Shown here piece by piece: positions 33,601 to 46,039 of a stretch of DNA of 64,000 bases. This DNA is from Entoloma clypeatum (taxonomy: Eukaryota > Basidiomycota > Agaricomycetes > Agaricales > Entolomataceae). Location of the stretch: the NCBI GenBank assembly GCA_963565915.1, contig OY751494.1:372001-436000 (forward strand), given 5' to 3'. A program made the position numbers and the translations under genes. Within the stretch, counting starts at the first letter, position 1, and every line of letters starts with the position of its first letter. The notes under the pieces are model-generated. The model worked only from the letters and a program-made list of their open reading frames with translations, made no database searches and had not been told where the DNA came from.

Positions 33601-34005
33601 TTGTGTCTGGGTCCAAAGCGCTTGAGAAAACGTTGATGACAAAAGAAGAGAAATGCATACCTGAGCTGGCGATGGAGGTGGTTGTGAGTCTGACATACGC
33701 CGCTCGCCGACGCCAGGGCCGATAATGATTTGTCGGCTAGGGGGGGTTGCGTATGCGGCCACGACAGAAGACGGGAGGACGGGAACTCTTTGCTTAACAA
33801 AGTGTAAGAATTTGACTGCGCGGGATTGGGTTCAAGTTGCCCGACTCACCGTTTGCTGGCCATTCTCCTGGCTTCTGCAAACTCCCTGGTGATGTGGGTA
33901 GGATGGGGGGCCGCCCGTCTTGCCTTCTGTCCTGCGTTCTGAGGTGGGTGGATCAGAGTGCTTCCAACGTTGGTGGTAGGGCCCTTCGGGGAGTGGTGTG
34001 TTCAT
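30614..34005 (-). CDS. Large coiled-coil protein with C-terminal intron-split C2H2-like zinc finger, 1039 aa
   Basis: Five exons in phase: 33850-34005, 33661-33792, 32533-33606, 30901-32456 and 30614-30815. The start is ATG 34005, found by splicing a 57-nt intron in front of the main frame. The N-terminus is P/Q/S-rich. A long heptad-rich coiled coil lies at about residues 230-430 (HEHEDALTELDKARAENAEL), followed by about 500 disordered S/P/R residues. The end carries HMDLLYETKQDKMICRMC, then after an 85-nt intron FPAKATW and HCQKTH: C-x2-C...H-x4-H. The intron position after the cysteine pair and the FPA..W..L..HC spacing match the gene at 1938-3356, so the two are paralogues. Long antisense ORFs over it reflect its low complexity. 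Function unknown. Confidence 0.74.
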
Positions 34006-37000
34006 GGTGTGTAATAAAACTATGACATGTGTGCGTTAGTGAAAGACTTTATAACGAGGGGCCGACTTCCATTTAGTCCGGAGGCTTTATACTTGGTTTG
34101 ATGATGATCGACATACCCGGTTATCTTCCACGTTATGTAATAAACAATCCCATTTGGCCACACAACGGACATGTGCTCTGCCTCATGCTTCGCCACGGAG
34201 ATGAAAATAATAAATAATTCAATTCATGCAAAAATAAATATTCACTCCTCACGGTACCCCTGAAGACAATTATTCTCAGTGGAACACGTGTCCAGAGATT
34301 TCGATACCCAATCAGCTCAAAAAATCAATCTTATCTTGATAAGGCAGTGGATGATAAGGAATACCTTTTACAGGTTCGTTCGTGGGGTGTTCTTGGCAAG
34401 CTTCACGAAACAGGTTTTGTCAGATTACGGCCGTCATCCCGGGCGCCAGACACAGGAGCTAGGTGCGCATCCCAGAGTCCGTTTAGGGAAACACTGGACA
34501 TTTCCCAAGGTGTCCTTTACGGTAGTGCTGTACCCCGAGGCGAAGCAGTCATAGCTAACCCGACCATCGTGACCGGGTTCTGCCCCAGAAATGGACGAAC
34601 CGGGACAGTCGCTGGGCTACAAATGACTAACGGCGTCGTCCTTCATTACAAGGGCTTCAAATTTCCTCCGAGGATGAAGACTTCCCTTGCTTCGAAATTC
34701 CTCGCATTTGCATATCCTCCCACGACCGCGTAGTATGGGGGGCTGTTTGTTCATCCGACCTTATGTGAGGGCTGCCCAGAGAGGTGGTACACGTTAGGTA
34801 TGTACGCCTGCGGTCCATGTCGAGGGGGGGGGGGGTTTGATCTGCAAACAATGTTCCCGGCGGTAGGATGCAATCATTACGGGCCTGGTTTACCGTCGGT
34901 CTCTGGCGTCGCAACAAGGAGCTGAGTATCGGGTCCCTGTGTTCAGGTTCAGGCTAGGGTTCCAAGTCCTTCAGGGTGAACCTAGCGATGTCCTGCGAGA
35001 AACCGTTGTGGTTTGGCTGTATTTTTCAAAGCATCTTCTGAGGCGCTGGCTGAACCGGCACCAAGCGGGATCGTCGAGTCATGGGCCGTACCCACTCTCT
35101 GCTCCCCTCTCAGAACAGACATGCCAGTGGGGTGTTCAAAAAAATGTAACAGATCAGTGACTCAGGAATTTTACGGCATCCCCCGGCCACACTATGATCC
35201 ACCTCTTCTTCCAAGTGTCTGTCTGTCACTGGTTCGAACCCCCTCCCCTGAGGGTCATCCAAAACGTCGGGCCAAGTATAAGGCGGTGGCATCGTGTGAG
35301 GGGATGGAAGCCTTACTTTTTCCCTTCTTCTTTCGACGGGGTGGTTGGAATGCTATGGGAAAAAGACCCGCGACAGCGCTTGTCTCTAGACTCTCTCTGC
35401 CTGTGAGTCATATCCATGACAATTCCACGCGAGTGTTACATATAGCAAGCGAATAACCAATATGGTTGCCATCGGGATTGGGACAGACTGTGTCTACTAC
35501 GCCTTCGGGGGTGGGTGGCTTGATTCCCGGATTGGATTTTTGGAGCGCCCGACCGGTGCAGCAGCAGTGCACGGCCTATGTAACCCCCTTCCCTCCCCCG
35601 CCGAGCCTGACTCGAAGCCCCGACTCGGACAAATAAGTATGATTGAAAAAAAAAAAACCAAAAAAAAAAAGAGCAAGTACATAGTCCAAAAACAAAACAA
35701 AAAAACAAAAAAGGACGAACGCCCCGGTCTAAAATGATTCCTTTCGGGACTTGTTAACTTAGTAAGTACAGCACATTGAAGAATCGAAGAAAAGACAACG
35801 AGAGCGTGTGAGTGCCACTGGCCCGAGAGCATGACATTTTGTGGGATGCGTTTGAGGGATCGGCAGGGTCACTGACGGGGGGGGGGGGAGTTTCTTCTTC
35901 CATTTGGGCGCGCCCCCCGGTTCGAGTGATCTCCGCAGTATCACTGTTCATATCCTGCCCTGCCCTGGTACTTATCCCATTGATTCATTTTCCATCCGCC
36001 CGCTAAGATCGCAAACTTGAAATGGTTCAACTGACCTGATTATGGTGGGGGGATCATGATTTCTTGAGCTCGCATCGGGGTTATGGCATACATACATACA
36101 TACATACATGTAGAAATTTCCCACTGTCGTTGAGAAAGTCTGCCTGCCCCCATCAAACTTTTTTTTTTTTTTCGCCACCGTGGGTCCAAAAGGAAAAAAA
36201 AACCTGAGTAGTCCAAGTGATATAGCACTTAGAGTGGACTCAATCCTCCTTTTCCCCCCCCCTTTTCAGTGAAAGGAAAGGGAAACGAACGAACAAACTT
36301 TAATTACAGGACATTCTAGTGATGACTTAGCCTTCAGCACTTGCCCTGAATGCAAAACAAAACACACATACCCCCACCCATCGGTGTGTCTATCACGATT
36401 GCTTTTAACCTACCGCCTCCCACTGTCCAGGAAAGCGCTCTGCAAACCAACAAACAGGGCCATCTGACTTCTTGTCCAGGTATGAAGCTCCCCCCCCAGA
36501 TAATCCCCCCCCTCCGCGTTAAAGAGTTGAATGAGTTTGTCCTCAACAAGAGGCCAAACTGTCCGGTATCGGGAAGACTGCAGCGGCGCTTTCTGAGTTC
36601 TGAGAACAAAAAATTCTTTCAGTTGCAAGGATGGGATCGCCAAGCACGAGAGGAGGGGGCAAACGAAAAGACCTACGCGTGCTTTTTTGTACTATCCAAG
36701 AACATGGTTCAGATCGCCGCACGCCATGCTCCACCAGTTTCTATTTCTCGGGATTGATAACGACCGTCATTGTTTGGCCTATTCGATACCCCTTCCACCA
36801 GCGTGGTCACCGCTAGCAGAGCCAGGACTTTCACGACGGGCGAGGGGTCATTGCTTGGGGCATTGTATGTTTAGATTGACCAAGGCCCAAGTCCTAGAAC
36901 CCACGTCAATATCCTCCCCCCCATAATCGTACTGACATTGAAGGGAAAAAATTCGAACGTACCAGCCGCCCGCGATGGTCCTCCTGCGAGCAGCTGTACA

Positions 37001-39225
37001 GACAGCATCGGCACAGTCCTCCTGAGGCACTTGAAGCGGTGGCAGTGTGGTGCAGGGCGGGAGGACACCCTTGAGCAAGGAGAGGATAAGAAGAACGTGT
37101 GTGGCTTCTGACCAAGTCTTTCCTTGAGGGAAGGAAGAACTCGAACAGCTCAACTCACAGGCTACAGATCAGCAAGCCGAGAGAAACCCACCTAGCGAAC
37201 CCGACCCACGCCAACGCGGCCGACGGCGGAAAAGCATTCTCTGAGCACTGAGTACTGAGCAGCAAGCGCCTGTGCATCTTGCATGCAACAGGGTCACCCA
37301 TAGTATAGATTATGGAAAGTTCGAACGCGTCCGAGGATCCCTGAAGCTGCAAACGTTCGGGGTGGAGATGAAGGCGTGATCTGAAGATTTGACAGGAGCA
37401 TCACGACGCTTGCACATATCGGGACATGGCGCACGGACCTTCCACTGACCCCAGATCCTCGCCACCGACTCTAGCCAACGACAAATACGATATAGTACCC
37501 ACCCGAAATAACCCCTGAACGTTGAACGTTGAACCATCCAGGGCGGCGAGCAACTGAGCTTGTTTTTCCCAAGCTCCTCACCTCCTCCAACGGCACCTGC
37601 ACACGTACACAGAGTGCTCGTCCGCCCGTCGCACCGCATCTCTCTGCCCCTCAAACCACTCAACGACGACAGCTCACGGCAGAGACTGCTCATAGATGAC
37701 CCCAGACACCACACCGACCGTCGACGCCGATTACACATCCTGCATCAAGAACCCCTTCAACCGACAACCGCGGCTCTGCACGGCGCAGAACGGGCACCAA
37801 AGGTCTCCCTCCCCCCCCAACTCAGCTTGCCTCTCTATGAACCGGGGCACCGGCTCAACGTTGAGCGCCATCAGTTCATCAAGCGCATCGACGACACGTC
37901 GCAGAGCGAGGACCCGAGGCAACCTTGCCACGTCCGTATCGGCATAAGAAGCTTTCCAAGACGTGTAACGGCACCGAGAAGCATTTTAAGGAGGTCTAAA
38001 GACCCCGCGGTGGGTATTTTTTCTTTCCGTGTCGGCTGACACGCCAGAGTATCCAGCGGGTCAAGGACTTCCGTGGACTAGGCAGGAGCGGGCCTGGGTA
38101 ACAAATTGTGAAGGGAAAAGCGAAGGGAAGAAAGGAAGAGGATTGTCGTAACTTTACGGGCATAGGGGGGAGGGGGGAGGTACATCGGGCGAGTGTGTGA
38201 CCGCAGCGCCGTCGAACCATGAAAAATCGTGGTATCGCTCACCAGATCCAGATTCAACTCCCACACAGCAGACGGGACAAGAGAACTCACTGTCTCCAAT
38301 GACATCCCACACCGATTCAGACGTCCGATGCTCCCTGACTACCGGCAAGCGACCAAACACCGTCTCCGACTTCAACGCCATACAATTGCCCATTCCTATT
38401 CAGAACGGCCACAAGCAGAAAACAACCCCCATAAACACCCTCGCCCTCGTCCTCGTCCTCCCTCGCTCGCTCCGCATGCCCCCGGTCCTCTGGTCGATCC
38501 CGTCTTCACTTCCGGAGACGACCCTCCGGCAGACCCACATCGAACAACGATCTCTCGGCACCTCTCATCCCTGACCTGCTCTTCCGCAGCATGGAAAACA
38601 TCGAACTCCACGTCAGTGACCCTTGTTAAAAAACCTTGATACACGCGGCGGGACACTCACTCACTAGTACTCCTCCCCCCTGCACCCCCCTGCACCCCTC
38701 AAACCCTCCGCAACGACGTGCGTGTGTGGACTTCCCACGGGGCAACCGTCGTCTCGAATCAGAAAAAACAAATGCGTTGCAACGAGATCCGCGATCCTCA
38801 AGATCCGCAATGTTTTCAAAAATAACTCATTCAACTGACTGCCCCCTGCTGACTTTTACAGTAAAGGCCAACCCATCATGCTGAGGTCAGAGAAATGTTT
38901 GCGTAGCATCAGTATTTCTACATATTTTACTCTTAGCACTATTGTCGTTTGCAATAAAGTTGGCACAGCCACACTTCTTGTGCACATTTGAGAGTGAATC
39001 TTCGAACATCGATTTCTCAACCAATTCTCCATCGATTTGCGTGAAAATTAGTTATTCTGAATCGCAGCAACGAGGGCTAGAGTGCCCCATATTTATTTTG
39101 ACGAAATTTCCTTTTATCATTTCTGTGATTTCCTCCCCCCCCTCCCCAGACTAGGACAAGCCCAGCATTAAAACTAGCTGTCAGAATCACCCAATTCTTG
39201 AATATGTTAGTGCTGGGGTATGTAA
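34006..39225. other. Gene-poor region with homopolymers and short tandem repeats
   Basis: No ORF with recognisable content and good splice context was found on either strand. It holds G runs (about 34826, 35879), A/T runs (35645-35670, 36160), a CATA tetranucleotide array (about 36091-36110) and scattered C runs. The plus strand at 37.6-38.6 kb has open but low-complexity frames that I cannot support as a gene. Confidence 0.45.
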
Positions 39226-39420
39226 TGACTCGTCAGCAAACCCTGATTGGCCCTGGGAGTACTACAGAGCACTCTGTAGTGCTGTAGTATGGTAGAACAG
39301 GGTATTTGAAACAGGGGTCTCTCTAGTGAGGCAGGCCACTCTGTAGTGTCCTGTAGTGTCCTGTAGGAAGCACCCAGTACTCTAGACAGATACTCTGGGT
39401 CCAGAACCAGTGGGATAGCT
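39226..39420 (+). repeat. TGTAGTG-rich element terminus (single end)
   Basis: Begins CAGCAAACCCTGATTGG and continues with repeated CTGTAGTG/ACTACAG words. It resembles the inverted terminus at about 47765. Only one end was found here. Confidence 0.5.
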
Positions 39421-40173
39421 GGTGGTATTGTAAACATCACAAAACTGTGGGAACGTTCATTGTCTGTTGAAATTATTGGTTCAACTTTCGGCGATTGCCA
39501 AGAGGAAACTCAAGGCCTCAATGTCCAAACTGGGGCATTACAGGCCGCAGATGTATTTGCTAACTTATATAGAGATGTGTAGGAACCTATAAGAAGTAAA
39601 TATACAGTTGGATACATGAAATATGTATAGTAGAGAGCTTGTATTCCAAAATTATATATCAAACATAGTCAAAATCGTGATGGGTCAGGAGAACAACAAT
39701 GATTCTGAGGATATTTGGAAAAGTGGGTCGGATTTTGGGGGTGTGACTATATGCAGTCATGTGGTGTCAGGTTTTGAGGAACTAGGTTCTGGGGTGGCTA
39801 TATGTGGTCGTTTGTTGTCGGGCTTTGAGGAACTAGGTTCTGGGGAGGGAGAGAGGACAGGCAAATTGAGGGGGGACTGGGACAGAGATGTTGAGAACAA
39901 GGAAGAGAGAGAAAGAGATGAGTCAATAGCACCTTGTAGTTGTGCTAGGAGACTGGGTCTGTTGGTGCTGTTATGGAATTGTGTGGCAATTGAGTCTGAC
40001 AAATTTGTCGAGGGCATCAGGGGATCAAGAGAGGAGTCCAGCATGGGAGAGCCGCCGGGAGGGGGGAGGGGGGGAGAATGTTCAGGGTCTGGAATGTTCA
40101 CGTTCAGGGTCTGGGATGTTCAGGGTCCAAGATATTCAGCCCAAGGGCGACAATTGTTTCTTCAAAAGTGAAG
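39421..40173. other. Left flank of the LINE insertion, with an unassigned ORF
   Basis: A 182-codon plus-strand frame ends near 40171. It contains two near-copies of a SGFEELGSG block and is rich in Gly, Arg and Glu. It has no recognisable domain, so I do not call it a gene. It is probably internal sequence of an older element. Confidence 0.35.
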
Positions 40174-40188
40174 ACCTGACCTTGGTCT

Positions 40189-42464
40189 TTTTTGGTGTCA
40201 ACAATTTATATACCGGTACCCTGAGGGCAGTCCGGTTGCCTACTACTACAAGTCGGCAGTAAAGAATTTTAACGTGCATGTGGGCTAGCACAGAAATGTT
40301 CAAAAAATAGAAAAGACGGTACAGCGATAAGATGCAATCAAGGGACTACAGAGGAGAGCATACACCAAAAGTAACACAATATGTAGAGAGAGACAACATA
40401 CATGTAGCTGGATACTCCTTGAGGGGAGTATGACTTTAAGCGTCCCCATGACCAGTTCACACCTCCCCATCATCACAGCCGCGGCCAGAGGCAGGAGCTT
40501 TCCGACGAGTACCGGTTTCCCCGGTCAAGGGACGTACATGGAGGTCGAGCCCAGATGGCTCACCCCTCGAATATCGGGCCATGATCCAGCCCTGGTCAAA
40601 ACGGTGCTGCCAAAACTGGCAGCGTGGAGAGTTGGCAGCGTGACATTTGCTGCAGTTCTTGCAGTGAGCGTTGTGAGGACAAGGAGTCCCCTCAGCGGTG
40701 GGAGGAACGGGAGGGTTCGCATCAGGGCGTCCCTTGCAGCAGGTGGCAAGAGAGCGATGGTTTTCTTCGCAGTGAGGACCCCTACAAATGGGGCAGAATA
40801 CACACATGGAGTTGCAGAAGTTCATGTTATGTCCCCACGAACAGCAGTGGGTGCAGAGAGGCATACCAATCTTCATGGAGGCCTTTTGGAAGAAGCAGAC
40901 CGTCGTCCCCAAGTTTAGGGAGCGGTTGACGAATGTCCTCATCTGGGAGCCAGTTTGGGAGTCCCAGATGTCGAAATAGATGGTGCATGTGTCGGCGCGC
41001 CTGGAATCACGAACGATCCGGGGTGGAGCTGCAAGGCGGATGCTGTCTTTGAAGACAGAAGAGTGGAGGGCACTTTCAGCGTCCTTGGAGGTGATACTGT
41101 AGGTCTGCCACCGTGGTAAAATGGGACACCTACAAGTTTACAGAATGAGCGGGATGAAGGCACCTCGCAATGGACTGTGGGTCCTTCGGAAACGACGGAG
41201 CGTACAAAGGTTTTCAATCTGGAGAGGTCGGAGGAGGAAGGGACGCTGGTTGTGGTGAGGCAGAGCCCACCGTAAGCCAGGTGGAAGGATTCGACCATGA
41301 TTGAGCTCTGGAATGAGTCGACATGGCGAGAGATGCGTGTGGCCAGTGGGAGAAGGTCTACCATAGTATCCTTCGCATCCACGACAACAACGATGGAGCG
41401 GCATGAGGGGCCGTTGGACGTGTTGTAAGGGCGACACCTAGCAACAGGAGGTGTGTTCCGCCCAGGTTGGGGGTTCACAGGGGGAGGAGGGGGCGGGGGG
41501 CCACTAGGTGCCTGAGCAGCACGAGGCGGCCTCTTGCGACCGGAGGGGGGAGGGCGAGGGGGGCCAGCAGGGGCACAGTTCAGTCCAGGGGGTTCCATGT
41601 CCAGGTCCATGGCACCACCACCTGTAGCAGCACCAGCAGCCGGATTAACCGGCGCCGCCGCAGGGGCAGTGGGGGGAGGAGGTCGAGGAGGAGGGGGTCG
41701 GGGGGGCCGACATGTCAGAGGAGGGGGAGGGGGAGGCAAAGCAGCCACAGCTTCCGCCGGGGTGTAAAGGCCGATGTCGTTAAACTTCATTGCCATGTGT
41801 TGGTAGACAGGACCAAACATATTGTCACAAAAATGTTGGAGAGCCTCGGGTTTACTCACCCACTCTACCAGATAGGCAAAGACCTGGGTGGCCGCTTCAA
41901 TGTTGACGCTGTTGGGAACCGCCCCAGCGCCAGAGGAGTTATTCTGAATAAATTGATCCAGGCGTTCAACCACGGATCCTAGGAGGGGCGAGAGGACGGT
42001 AACTCGCTTGAGAGAGGACAGAGGAGAAGGAGAGGGAGAGGGGGAGCCGGGGCTTGACCCCTGTCGGGCCTTCTTTCGGACTTGAGGGGACACACTTGCG
42101 GATGGCGGAGTGCGAGCACGAGCTTCAGCTTGGGAGCGAGCATTATATTCGGCGGAGGTTTTGTAGCACCAGTTGGTCATGCTAGAGAGAGCGGACGGCT
42201 CCTGGGGGAGTTCACTCCACATGGATTCGTCCTGTTGCGAAAGGCTGGGAGTTGGAGCATGAGAGGGAGCAGGTGCCCCCCCCCGACCCCCCCGACCTCT
42301 GGATCGGCCTGATCTCGATGCCATTGTATAAACGATGACAGGGAGGAGGCCTGGAGAGTGTTTTGATACTGATCAGAGTGCTGGATGTCGCGCGATGTGG
42401 CGATAAAGCGAGGTGTTGGCTCCACTGGTGGCTGCACATGGTGGTAGCGGATCAAGAAGCGATG
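40189..42464 (-). mobile_element. LINE copy carrying ORF1 but no ORF2
   Basis: Minus-strand element flanked by a perfect 15-bp TSD, GACCTGACCTTGGTC, at 40174-40188 and 42465-42479. The 3' end is a short poly(A) (T run 40189-40194 on the plus strand) preceded by a tail that matches the second LINE at 52874. The 5' UTR (42325-42464) and ORF1 are present. ORF1 is followed by only about 270 bp before the tail, so the reverse transcriptase ORF2 is missing. It must have been mobilised in trans. Confidence 0.82.
40457..42324 (-). pseudogene. LINE ORF1 (Gag-like, CCHC knuckles), frameshifted
   Basis: ATG 42324 opens 461 codons. It is R/G-rich at first, with a proline-rich middle (PPPPRPPPP runs) and an RNA-binding-like end. 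The correct frame shifts at about 41000-41060: upstream of the zinc region the second frame reads IYFDIWDSQTGSQ and NRSLNLGTTVCF, and the first frame runs into a stop at 40939. The zinc region is CTHCCSWGHNMNFC (C-x2-C-x4-H-x4-C), then CPICRGPHCEENH and CKNCSKCHAANSPRC, ending with QHRFDQGWIMARY. This order is typical of fungal LINE ORF1. One frameshift makes it non-functional unless the base call is wrong. Confidence 0.82.
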
Positions 42465-42479
42465 GACCTGACCTTGGTC

Positions 42480-43041
42480 AGTCCACTCAGGAGGGTTCAG
42501 ACAGTTGAAGAAACAAGGTTGTTGTATGGGGAGAAAAAACTAGAAACTACAGATATGTATATATCGGACTCCTTAGATCACATGGGGATGTGAATGGTAA
42601 GTGGAGCTTACATAATATGCTATCAGGATCCATTTCATGAGCTGGGTTCAGAAGTGGCATTTGTTTGGTCATGTGGAATGACAAATATCTGATGATTATA
42701 TAAGCATTTGATGAAATGATCAGTTTTGTTTGGATCAAGATCATGTGGAAGGATAAAGAGATTGCTTTGAAAAAAGGATGTCAGATATGTGTATTTATAC
42801 AAATATAGTAATAAATAGCAGTTTTGAAGAAAGATGAGTCAAATTCAAGTCAATACAATACAGACATACATTGCTTGTATTTGTTTGTTCTAGTTGATGA
42901 CAATCAATTGATTTGGTTTGACTACTGCTAGATGCAGAATTTGAAGCTGATTTCAAATATGCTATATTTGTATAATGGTGATTGTCTGGTGTTATGTAAT
43001 TTGGGAATTGATGAGAAAATATGCAGTATTTACCTTACATC
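42480..43041. other. AT-rich gene-free stretch
   Basis: No ORF or repeat recognised beyond short A/T tracts. Confidence 0.45.
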
Positions 43042-43675
43042 TGTTAAGTAGGTGAAACATCAGAGCTTTGTCGGAGTCCATTGGAGGTCGGATGTAGGAC
43101 TGAGACCAGAGCGGAACTCTGGAAATGTGGAGGAACAACAAAGGGGAGGGACGTGGCTTCAACGTATGTGTTGCGCCGCCATTTGTTGGATAAGATGTCC
43201 CAATTTCAGGAGGTCAGAGGAGAGGTCGGAGGTGCAGAGGTCCTCAGAGAGATCTCGGTGAGAGACACGTTGATGTGGAAGTGGTCAGACGACATCGGAG
43301 TTGTGACTCAGACACAGTACTAAGCTCGTTGAAGGATAACGATGGAGGAAGAGCAGTAGATGAGGATGTCGTCGGCGTATTGTACCACGGCGAGGATCTC
43401 TGGCATGAACGGGGAGTAGGAGTGAACTTTGTTGATATTTGAACTGAGGAACTACAGATATGGTATGAGCTTAAATATCTAAATGTGATTACTTTATGGA
43501 GATGGTCGGAGTAGGTCCGGAGTTGTGGCGTAAGTTGCCAGCAACTGTAACGAACATCGGAGATGTCAGTCAATGGACCATGCGGAAAAGGCGATGCATA
43601 AGTAAACGGGAATATGAATATGAAATGCATAAAGGCATGGAGTTATGAATATGAAATGCACGATGGCAACATGCG
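43042..43675 (+). repeat. Inverted repeat, copy 1 (about 600 bp)
   Basis: Begins TGTTAAGTAGGTGAAACATC and ends near GGCAACA at about 43674. It is the reverse complement, with indels and substitutions, of 49220-49807. TG...CA ends suggest an LTR, but no matching TSD was found. Confidence 0.7.
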
Positions 43676-44147
43676 GAGATGCGGAGGTAACAGATGTCCG
43701 GAATGTCAGAGGATGATCGGAGTGGATCGGAGATTCAGAGATGGATATAACAACATCTCAACAATGAAGCATTGTATTTGATTTTGAATATTTCCTGTAT
43801 TCATTATTATATATGGATACTGGATTTTCTTTTATAGGAGTTGTTCAAAATCAAATTACAACTTTGCTGGTACTTGAATTACTTTCAAACAAGGCTTTAT
43901 TAGAATATTCAGTCAATGAACTTGCTTCCAGTTGGTACTAATAGTCCTTAGGAATTGATGAGCAAAAATAAGAAGAGCAAAAAAATAACTGTCAAAGTTC
44001 CAAATGTATACAGACCTGCAAAGAGAACTGAGTTTCAGAAGTCAACTATAAAAAAATGTTGTCATTGCTAAGTTAAATTGACTAACCAACTGTATTATAC
44101 AGAAATTCCAAAACTAATATATGAATATCTGAATAGCAACATTTGAA
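43676..44147. other. Spacer between the inverted repeat and the 5' LTR
   Basis: AT-rich, no ORF or element recognised. Confidence 0.4.
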
Positions 44148-44152
44148 CAAGA

Positions 44153-44694
44153 TGTCATAACCATGCAATTCATACATCCAACACATCCAACGACTCTGAT
44201 GTTTTTCATAATAGTACTTATTGACATCTCTACTAGTTAACATTCTAATTATGCTGACAAGTAGACATCTTGATGTTCATTTCACATTTGCTCCTCTCCA
44301 TACTGTGATTGCTCCGATGAGTAACTCCGACATCCACACCTTACCTATAGTAGTTACTGACCCACTTCTGGTTTACTATAAGTAGTACGAATTCTGTCGT
44401 AGTTCCTCAGTTCGAATATTATACATCATTATATGTCACTATATGCTGCCATTACCTTTCATCCTCATCCTCCTACTTCTCCATATATCCGCTCCACACA
44501 TCTGCTCCTCTCATGATCCGACATCTGCCATTCCAAAATCTAGGACCATGTCAAAGAATGGGGCGCAACACATAAGTTGAAGCCAGGTCCTTTCTGCAAG
44601 ACGTCGGACTTGTTGCATCTGCTCATCTGCTACTCTGCTACTCCGCTCCGACTCATCCGATGTTTTCCAACATTGAGAAACACATTACATGACA
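44153..44694 (+). repeat. 5' LTR of the non-coding element
   Basis: TG...CA ends. It contains a TATAAGTAGTA stretch and a TTCCTCAGTTC box shared with the other LTRs of the family. Confidence 0.78.
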
Positions 44695-46039
44695 GTATAT
44701 TTGAACTGACACCATTCCTTTGACACCCCCTTTGGATCACTCTGCACCCCTCCGATTCTATTCCATTCTGGCCTTACAATCTGGACTTTCAAGTTTAGGT
44801 CTGAATTAGGACACATCTCTCCATTCATCCTTCGACATCCTACTCCGCTTTGCGGACCTCTGACATCTCTGATGTCTCTGCATTTTTTGGGTCATCAACA
44901 TCCACTTCGTCCTCATTCACAAAATTGTCTGTCTTTATGTCCATTCACTTTGGTTGACCCATTCATTTGTGGTTGATCATCTCCGACCTCCAGTTAACTC
45001 CGCTCCACTTGCTTTTGGTGAACACCTCTGTCACATTTTGTGAAACCCTTGCTTGGCTCAAATTTCTATAGTTATATGTAGGATTCCACTAGCTCACCCA
45101 CTTCACAATCTTTGCATTGTTTGGGTATTGGGCCAGTACCTTTTCCATCCATTTTCTGAAGAGTGCAAGCCCTTGACGTCTTATTGCTTAAGTTGGTATT
45201 GTTGCCACTTTTGCAAACTCTGTCCTCCAACTTTGATCACTCCAACCTCTGGTCACCTCCGATGTCTGCACTATGCCTACCTTGCGGTTACATGGTGTAT
45301 ACTTGCAACCCTGGCTGCAGACAGTTCACTACTTGCATCTGCAAGCATTCCAAACAACCTCCGGTCTCTTCAAATTGGCATTATGATCTTTTTGACACAT
45401 TGATTTTCTGGACACCTCTGACTTCTCCACCTCAGATGTCTGACCTACTCCGCTCATTCCGACAATTTGCTCCGCACACCTCCGATGTTTTTACCACTTT
45501 TCTATGACTCTCATCTTTTGAGATAGACAACATCAGCAAAGTGCGACCCTGCTATGTAACACTATATAGTGCTACATAATGCTGTAGTGACTCGTAGTGG
45601 TGTAGTGAGGGTATATCAAATGTGTAGTGCTCTGTAGTGACAGGGTACATTGTATAGTGCTATCTAGTGACAGGGTCTATTGTATAGTGCAACATAGAGT
45701 AACAGTGTACTAGTATAGTAGACAATGTTAGTGAGGTGTAGTGTTGTAGATAGAGGCTGAAAACTCAATCACACCATATGAAGCAAAAAGCATTTGAATT
45801 TGACACATAATATGTATGCTAAGACACATAAGAGCACTGGAGGAAAGTTACTAGCTCCTTCCACTGCTGCGGTTCTCACGTTGGGCTCTGGCTACAGCCA
45901 TGCATTGTGCCTCGCAGACCCTCGCTTCATGCCTCCACCATTCTGGCATCATGCACCTCCCATGGCTCCTTTGTCGCCATTCGTGTGTTGTTCCTCATGT
46001 GATCCCTCCCACCATTCTGGTGTCGTACCTCCCACCATT

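Noticed and set aside
35225..35250. GGTTCGAACCCCC resembles a tRNA B box
   Set aside because: No A box or cloverleaf could be drawn around it on either strand.
37560..38640. Open plus-strand frames suggesting a basic protein
   Set aside because: Low complexity, no convincing splice model and no recognisable domain.
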